A DNA stretch of 10,770 bases from assembly GCA_934085875.1 (NCBI GenBank), contig CAKOHQ010000038.1, forward strand, positions 1-10,770. The letters are read 5' to 3'. Made by a program: the position numbers and the translations under genes. This document shows, one piece after another, positions 6,069 to 10,770 of this stretch. Under the pieces are notes generated by a model. That model was not told where the DNA came from. It searched no databases and saw nothing but the letters and a program-made list of their open reading frames with translations. This DNA is from an uncultured Bacilli bacterium (GTDB taxonomy: Bacteria > Bacillota_I > Bacilli_A > RF39 > UBA660). Each line of letters starts with the position of its first letter. The first letter of the stretch is position 1.

Positions 6069-7425
6069 AATATTGAAACCTTTCATTGCTATATTAAAGT
6101 TTTTTTATCATATTATTGATAGACTTATTGTTGTACCAATCAGTAAATTAATTTTTAAAATTAGTAAAATAGGTAAGGGAAAATCTGGAAGATTAGAAAA
6201 AATATTAAATAGACCAATTGTTCTCTTATATATTTCTTTAGCTTGTGCAATTGCTATATTTTATTTAGTAGATTCTAAAGTTATATCTTTAGTTGATAAT
6301 GAAGCAGAAGTAATAACTGATCAGAAAGTTAATGTTATTTATAACGAAGAAAATTATGTTGTAGAAGGTGTTCCTGATACAGTAGATATAACTTTAATTG
6401 GTTCAAAAAGTAATTTGTATTTAGCAAAACAAATTGGTGATCATAAAGTAGTGTTGGATTTAACTAATTATGAACCTGGTACTTATAAGGTTAAACTTAA
6501 ATATAATCATTCTATGAATAATATTAGTTATAAATTAGATCCTTCAACTGTATCTATTAAAATAAGTGAAAAAGAGAGTGAAGTATTTAATTTATCTTAT
6601 GATTTAGTAAATGAGAATAAATTAGATAAAAAATTAAATATTAGTAATGTTACATTAGATAAAAATGAAGTTATTGTAAAGGGTTCTAAAGAAACTTTAG
6701 CTAACATTTCAAATGTTAAGGCGCTAATTGATGTTGAGGCTGCTAATTTGACTACTAAGGGTGAATTTGATGTAGAATCTATAAAACTTGTTGCATATGA
6801 TAATAAAGGAAATAAAGTAAGAAATGTTGAAATGGTTCCAGCTAATATTAGTGCTAAGATTAAAGTAGATTCATATTCTTTAGATTTACCAGTTAAAGTT
6901 GTAACAAATGGTAGTATCACGACTGGATATGCAATTAATAGTATTAATTCTTCTGTTAATAAAGTAACTGTTTATGGAGAAAAAGAATTAATTGATAATT
7001 TAACTTATATAGAAGCTCCAATAGATGTTACTGGATTAAGTACAGATAAAACATTTAGTGGTGTAAATTTAGTAAAACCTGCTGGTGTAAGATATATGAC
7101 TGAAACTACAACTAGTGTTACATTAACATTGGATCAAGAAAGTAGCAAAGAGTTCCCTGGTATTGATATTGAATATCGTAATTTAGCTAATAACTATACT
7201 CCGACTGCTTTAACTCAAAATGATAAAACTATTACTGTCATTGCTAAAGGAGTTACAAGTGCGTTAGAAACTTTAGATAATAGTAAAATTAAAGCTTATA
7301 TTGATTTAAGTGGATATACTGAAGGAACTTATGAAGTTGAAGTTAAATTAGAAACTGATGATTCAAGATTTACATTATTATCTACAACTAATAAAGTTAA
7401 GATAAAGATTTCAAAAAGTAGTTAA
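6061..7425 (+). CDS. cdaR: CdaR, YbbR-repeat regulator of CdaA
   Basis: CdaR is the membrane-anchored partner that modulates CdaA activity from outside the membrane. The ATG at 6061 lies inside the 3' end of cdaA, preceded by AGGAGG (6046-6051, 9-nt spacing), so translation is coupled. The protein has 454 residues: an N-terminal stretch of about 50 with a hydrophobic portion (7-34), the membrane anchor (about 52-70), then four YbbR-like beta repeats at roughly 82-168, 174-268, 272-357 and 363-452. Each carries the family pattern of a short strand, a V-x-G or V-x-V segment near the middle and a final I-x-V/I-K-I strand. Bacillus CdaR also has four repeats, but its anchor is near the N-terminus; the long pre-anchor segment here is unusual. 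No glmM follows; a strong terminator overlaps the stop. Confidence 0.93.
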   Translation: MNKILKPFIAILKFFYHIIDRLIVVPISKLIFKISKIGKGKSGRLEKILNRPIVLLYISLACAIAIFYLVDSKVISLVDNEAEVITDQKVNVIYNEENYVVEGVPDTVDITLIGSKSNLYLAKQIGDHKVVLDLTNYEPGTYKVKLKYNHSMNNISYKLDPSTVSIKISEKESEVFNLSYDLVNENKLDKKLNISNVTLDKNEVIVKGSKETLANISNVKALIDVEAANLTTKGEFDVESIKLVAYDNKGNKVRNVEMVPANISAKIKVDSYSLDLPVKVVTNGSITTGYAINSINSSVNKVTVYGEKELIDNLTYIEAPIDVTGLSTDKTFSGVNLVKPAGVRYMTETTTSVTLTLDQESSKEFPGIDIEYRNLANNYTPTALTQNDKTITVIAKGVTSALETLDNSKIKAYIDLSGYTEGTYEVEVKLETDDSRFTLLSTTNKVKIKISKSS

Positions 7426-7439
7426 TGCTGCTTTTTTTT
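7413..7439 (+). terminator. Strong Rho-independent terminator overlapping the cdaR stop
   Basis: AAAAAGTAG (7413-7421) pairs with CTGCTTTTT (7428-7436), with one U-G pair; the loop is TTAATG and the T-run spans 7432-7439. The last cdaR codons and its TAA (7423-7425) are inside the hairpin. It separates cdaA-cdaR from the pilin gene. Confidence 0.8.
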
Positions 7440-7476
7440 CTAGAAAAAATTTCTTTCTTATTAATCTTTAATATAG

Positions 7477-7482
7477 TATAAT
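7477..7482 (+). promoter_or_regulatory. -10 box for the prepilin-gpmI transcript
   Basis: A perfect TATAAT at 7477-7482, 24 bp before the start codon, with TTTCTT (7454-7459) as a poor -35 at 17 bp. Predicted start near 7489, immediately before AAGGA (7492-7496), again giving a very short leader. Confidence 0.5.
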
Positions 7483-7505
7483 ATTATTTGTAAGGATAGA
7501 TTGAT

Positions 7506-7985
7506 ATGAATAATAAAGGTTTTACTTTAGTTGAATTAATTGCTGTTGTTGCAATATTGAGTTTAATTGTTATTATTACTACTCCAGCATATGATAGTAT
7601 TAGTAATAATATAAAATCTAGAAATTATGAATCTAAAAAAAGTACTATTAAAGCACATACATTAAGTTATGTTGAAAGATATTTGAAGAATGAAGCATAT
7701 GATGGAACTAATTCTAAAACATTATGTTTTTCAGTTAATTATTTGATAAGAAATGGTATTATTTCTAGTGATAGTGAAACAGATGAATATATTGAAGATA
7801 ATATTACTGGTAAGAAGTATAAAAATGATGAAATATTTGTTAAAGTAAGTTATGATTTAATAAATTTAAGATTGGTTGGAATTGTAAAAGATGATGAAGC
7901 TATAAAAGATAATAATGGAAATATAATAATAGAATCTTTTAGTGATACAGATAGTGATACAGATTGTGATTTAGATTATAAGTAA
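7506..7985 (+). CDS. Type IV prepilin / pseudopilin-like protein
   Basis: The N-terminus MNNKG-FTLVELIAVVAILSLI is a class III signal: prepilin peptidase would cut after Gly5, leaving Phe+1 and the conserved Glu+5 (Glu10), followed by a hydrophobic helix to about residue 29. The start has AAGGA (7492-7496) 9 nt upstream. After the helix comes a polar 130-residue domain with Cys78 near its middle and Cys155 near the end, possibly a disulfide. The C-terminus is strongly acidic, SDTDSDTDCDLD, encoded by a 12-bp tandem repeat. The protein is short for a major pilin and stands alone: no ATPase, platform protein or peptidase gene is in the window. It may be a minor pilin or an exported protein using such a system. 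Its stop is 14 bp before gpmI. Confidence 0.9.
   Translation: MNNKGFTLVELIAVVAILSLIVIITTPAYDSISNNIKSRNYESKKSTIKAHTLSYVERYLKNEAYDGTNSKTLCFSVNYLIRNGIISSDSETDEYIEDNITGKKYKNDEIFVKVSYDLINLRLVGIVKDDEAIKDNNGNIIIESFSDTDSDTDCDLDYK
7941..7976 (+). repeat. 12-bp tandem repeat in the prepilin gene
   Basis: AGTGATACAGAT occurs exactly at 7941-7952 and 7953-7964, with a degenerate third unit (TGTGATTTAGAT) at 7965-7976. The unit is four codons long, so copy-number change would preserve frame. It encodes S-D-T-D, S-D-T-D, C-D-L-D. Confidence 0.85.
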
Positions 7986-7999
7986 AGGAATGATTTAAT

Positions 8000-9514
8000 A
8001 TGAAAAAGACAATTTTATTAATAATGGATGGGTTTGGTTATAGAGAAGAGCCACATGGTAATGCTATAATTGATGCTCATATGGAAACATTTACTAATCT
8101 TTGGAATAAATATCCACATAGTATATTAGAAGCGAGTGGAAGTTATGTTGGATTACCTGATGGACAATTTGGTAATAGTGAAGTTTGTCATACTGCTATT
8201 GGTATTGGTAAAAAAATAAAACAAGATATTACAATTATAAATGAAAGTGTAGATAGTGGTAAAATTAAAAAAATACCAGAATTATTAGATTTAATTGAAC
8301 ATATTAAAACTAATGAGTCTACATTACATTTGATGGGATTATTAAGTGATGGTGGTGTACATTCTGATATAACTTACATGAAAAAATTAATACCTGAATT
8401 AAAAGAAATGGGTGTAGATAAAGTTATTTTTCATGCTATAACTGATGGTAGAGATACAGATAATATGAGCGCTCTTAAATATATTGATGAAATGAATAAA
8501 GTATTAAGTGATAATAATTTAGGTCATATTGGTACTGTTTGTGGTAGATTTTATGCTATGGATAGAGATAATAAATGGGAAAGAACTAGAGTATATTCTG
8601 ATATGCTTGTGAATGGTAAAGGGCTTAAGATTTTAGATACTGAAGTTGCTATTAAGAATTGTTATAAACGTGGTCTTACTGATGAATTTTTACCACCATT
8701 GATTTTAAATCCTGAATTTAAGATTAATGAACATGATGGATTGTTATGGCTTAATTTTAGAAGTGATAGAGCAAGACAAATATTGGAAAGTTTAACGGAT
8801 GTTGGATTTAATATTTATCCTATAAGACATATTAATAATTTAAAAGTTGTTACTATGTTTCCAGTTCCAAATGTTGTTGCGCCAACTTTGTTTTCTAAGG
8901 ACTTATCTGAAGTGTATAGTATTGGAAGATATTTTAGTGATTTGGGCTTATCTCAGGCTAGAATTGCAGAGACAGAAAAATATGCTCATGTTACTTACTT
9001 TTTTAATGGTGGTATTGATGATAAATTAAAAAAATGTGATAATTATTTAATACCTAGTCCAAAGGTTGCAACATATGATTTGAAACCTGAAATGAGTATT
9101 GAAGATGTTACAAAGCAAGTTTTAAAATGTATAGATAAGGATTATGATTTTATATTAGTTAATTTTGCTAATCCTGATATGGTTGGTCATACTGGAAATT
9201 ACGCTGCTAGTATTAAATGTTTGTCTTATGTTGATGAAGCTTTGAAAATAATATATGAAAAAGCAATGGATAATTTTTATGATATGTTAATTACTAGTGA
9301 TCATGGTAATATTGATACAATGATTGATAGTCATGGTGTTCCGGTTACAACTCATTCTATGAGTCCAGTTCCTTTTATATTTTGTAATTCAAATGTGAAA
9401 TTAAAAGAGTATGGGGACATTACTATGATTGCTCCAACTTTACTTAAATATATGGATATTAAAATACCTAGTACTATGGAGAATACTCCATTACTATTTA
9501 AAAGAGAGGATTAA
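8000..9514 (+). CDS. gpmI: 2,3-bisphosphoglycerate-independent phosphoglycerate mutase
   Basis: GpmI interconverts 3- and 2-phosphoglycerate in glycolysis through a phosphoserine intermediate, using two Mn2+ ions in the cytoplasm. The 504-residue length is typical (about 510). The start has AAAGGA (7984-7989) 10 nt upstream. Visible active-site residues, by motif comparison with the Bacillus enzyme: Asp10 (MDGFG), nucleophile Ser60 (GNSEV), His121 (GGVHS), Asp152 (DGRD), Arg189 and Arg195 (MDRDNKWERT), Arg254 and Arg257 (FRSDRA), Lys327 (AETEKYAH), Asp393 and His397 (NPDMVGH), Asp434-His435 (SDHGN) and His452 (THSMSPVP). All are present, so the enzyme should be active. Oddities are Cys63 in GNSEVCH, where Gly is usual, and Asp123 in VHSD where His is common. 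The phosphohexomutase gene starts 2 bp after its stop. Confidence 0.96.
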   Translation: MKKTILLIMDGFGYREEPHGNAIIDAHMETFTNLWNKYPHSILEASGSYVGLPDGQFGNSEVCHTAIGIGKKIKQDITIINESVDSGKIKKIPELLDLIEHIKTNESTLHLMGLLSDGGVHSDITYMKKLIPELKEMGVDKVIFHAITDGRDTDNMSALKYIDEMNKVLSDNNLGHIGTVCGRFYAMDRDNKWERTRVYSDMLVNGKGLKILDTEVAIKNCYKRGLTDEFLPPLILNPEFKINEHDGLLWLNFRSDRARQILESLTDVGFNIYPIRHINNLKVVTMFPVPNVVAPTLFSKDLSEVYSIGRYFSDLGLSQARIAETEKYAHVTYFFNGGIDDKLKKCDNYLIPSPKVATYDLKPEMSIEDVTKQVLKCIDKDYDFILVNFANPDMVGHTGNYAASIKCLSYVDEALKIIYEKAMDNFYDMLITSDHGNIDTMIDSHGVPVTTHSMSPVPFIFCNSNVKLKEYGDITMIAPTLLKYMDIKIPSTMENTPLLFKRED

Positions 9515-9516
9515 AT

Positions 9517-10770
9517 ATGGATTATAGTGTTTTGAGAGAAAATGATATTAGGGGAATTTATGGTAAAAATATTACTTTGGATTTTGCTTTAATTGTTGGT
9601 AAAGCTTTTGGAACATATTTATTAAATTGTAATAAGTTTGAATGTGTTGTAGGTTATGATAATAGAGTTAGTGGTGAAGCTTTAGCTGAGAAATTAATAG
9701 AGGGTTTAAGAAGTACGGGACTCAATGTTATATTAATAGGTATGGTAACTACTCCTCTTTTAAATTATGCAACAATTGATTTAAATATCGAAGCAGGAGT
9801 GATTGTAACAGCTAGTCATAATTCTGCTGATCAAAATGGTTTTAAATTATTTGGTGATAAGTTTTTACATTTAAAACATAGTGAATTAGAAAAAGTTTAT
9901 GATTTAATTAAGGGTGATAATTTTTTAGTTGGAAGTGGGAATATTAAATATATTAATATGGAATCTAAATATATTGAAATGTTATCTAAATCTATAAATC
10001 CTAGTGAAAAAGAAATAAAAATTGCTATTGATCCTGGTAATGGTACAACTTCATTATTTATAAAAAAAATTATAAGTACTTTTCCTTTTGTAAGACCTTT
10101 TTATATAAATTGTTATAGTGATGGTTCTTTTCCTAATCATAACCCGGATCCTAATAATGACGACAATTTAAAAGAATTAAAAAAATTAGTTGTTGCAGAA
10201 GGTTGTGATTTTGGTGCTGCATATGATGGCGATGGAGATAGAATAGGTATTGTAGATAATTGTGGAAATACAATTGAAAGTGATAAGTTAATAGCTATTT
10301 TTGCTAGAAATATTATTCCAAATACTATTAATAAAAGAGTGTTAATGGATGTAAAATGTTCTAATGCTTTAAAATTAGATGTAGAAAATTTAAAAGCAGA
10401 GGCAATAATGGTAAAAAATGGTAGTGCTTTTATTGAGACTGAAATGAATGAACTTGATATATTGGTTGGTGGCGAGTATTCTGGACATATATTCTTTAGA
10501 GATAGATATTATGGTTATGATGATGGAATATATGTAAGTCTTAGAATGTATGAATTGTTAAGTAAAACAAATAATGCATCGAGTAAACTTTTAGAAGGAT
10601 ATAGGCATTATTATAATACTCCTGAAATTAGAGTTAAAATTGAGGATAGTAAAAAGTGGGATTTGGTTAATAAAGTAAAAGAATATTCAAAAGAAAAAAA
10701 ATATGATTTTTTAGATATTGATGGTGTTAGAGTTATGTTTAATGATGGATGGGCTTTGGTAAGAGCAAGT
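9517..10770 (+). CDS. Phosphomannomutase/phosphoglucomutase (3' end beyond window)
   Basis: The gene starts with ATG 9517, 2 bp after the gpmI stop, with AGAGGA (9505-9510) 6 nt upstream, and stays open to the last base (418 codons). It belongs to the alpha-D-phosphohexomutase superfamily, which moves phosphate between C1 and C6 of hexoses through a phosphoserine. Motifs: RENDIRG (7-13), TASHN with nucleophile Ser100 (98-102), the Mg-binding DGDGDR (237-242), sugar-binding GEYSGH (319-324), and the start of the C-terminal phosphate loop, VRAS, where the window ends just before the expected N-T-x-P. Spacing of these motifs closely follows AlgC/ManB. The DIRG start and GEYSGH favour PMM/PGM over GlmM, which normally begins GTDG-(V/I)-RG; the substrate cannot be fixed from sequence alone. 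Probably 30-40 residues are missing. Confidence 0.92.
   Translation, partial: MDYSVLRENDIRGIYGKNITLDFALIVGKAFGTYLLNCNKFECVVGYDNRVSGEALAEKLIEGLRSTGLNVILIGMVTTPLLNYATIDLNIEAGVIVTASHNSADQNGFKLFGDKFLHLKHSELEKVYDLIKGDNFLVGSGNIKYINMESKYIEMLSKSINPSEKEIKIAIDPGNGTTSLFIKKIISTFPFVRPFYINCYSDGSFPNHNPDPNNDDNLKELKKLVVAEGCDFGAAYDGDGDRIGIVDNCGNTIESDKLIAIFARNIIPNTINKRVLMDVKCSNALKLDVENLKAEAIMVKNGSAFIETEMNELDILVGGEYSGHIFFRDRYYGYDDGIYVSLRMYELLSKTNNASSKLLEGYRHYYNTPEIRVKIEDSKKWDLVNKVKEYSKEKKYDFLDIDGVRVMFNDGWALVRAS

Noticed and set aside
6597..6920. Minus-strand 107-codon frame
   Set aside because: Lies wholly inside cdaR opposite conserved YbbR repeats and has no supporting ribosome site or family.
7941..7976. CRISPR-like or regulatory repeat
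   Set aside because: The repeat is an in-frame 12-bp coding tandem with no spacers, so it is a protein repeat.
8847..9029. Plus-strand 60-codon frame
   Set aside because: Alternative frame inside gpmI, covering conserved catalytic residues; no independent signals.
514..10770. DGR template repeat or reverse transcriptase within the window
   Set aside because: No other G+C-rich, AAY-rich copy of the 313-450 sequence is visible on either strand and no RT motif occurs in any frame examined.
9517..10770. glmM
   Set aside because: The N-terminal RENDIRG and sugar loop GEYSGH fit PMM/PGM (ManB/AlgC) better than the GTDG-V/I-RG start of GlmM.

Overview
The window is a stretch of very AT-rich (roughly one quarter G+C), densely packed chromosome. 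Protein families and architecture point to a low-GC Firmicutes/Mollicutes-related bacterium, plausibly one of the uncultured gut Bacilli; this placement is an inference from composition and gene content. Trp is encoded by TGG in the long genes, so the standard bacterial code fits better than the Mycoplasma code. Shine-Dalgarno sites are strong, leaders are short, and terminators often overlap stop codons.

Left edge (1-860): the 3' end of a surface-type protein gene whose last ~130 bp are a sharp G+C island (57% against 22% just upstream), poor in adenine and built almost entirely of NNC/NNT codons. This looks like the variable region of a diversity-generating retroelement (DGR) target in a C-type-lectin-like domain. 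No template repeat or reverse transcriptase lies in the window. A convergent small membrane-protein gene (minus strand) shares its terminator hairpin.

Middle (861-5180): envelope genes on the plus strand: a rhomboid intramembrane protease divergent from the small membrane gene, an unknown two-TM protein, a 59-codon single-TM microprotein, a DUF368 polyprenyl-phosphate translocase (PopT type), a DUF3048 (YerB-like) membrane-anchored protein and a 78-aa single-TM protein, ending at a hairpin terminator.

Cyclic-di-AMP unit (5201-7439): cdaA (diadenylate cyclase) and cdaR (YbbR-repeat regulator) overlap by 8 bp behind an extended -10 promoter and end at a strong terminator. The usual third gene, glmM, is not next to them.

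Right part (7440-10770): an orphan type IV prepilin-like gene, gpmI (cofactor-independent phosphoglycerate mutase), and a phosphomannomutase/phosphoglucomutase gene cut by the window end. These three are tightly spaced and may be co-transcribed. Most of the window is ordinary housekeeping and envelope sequence; the hypermutation-like island at 313-450 is the exceptional item.
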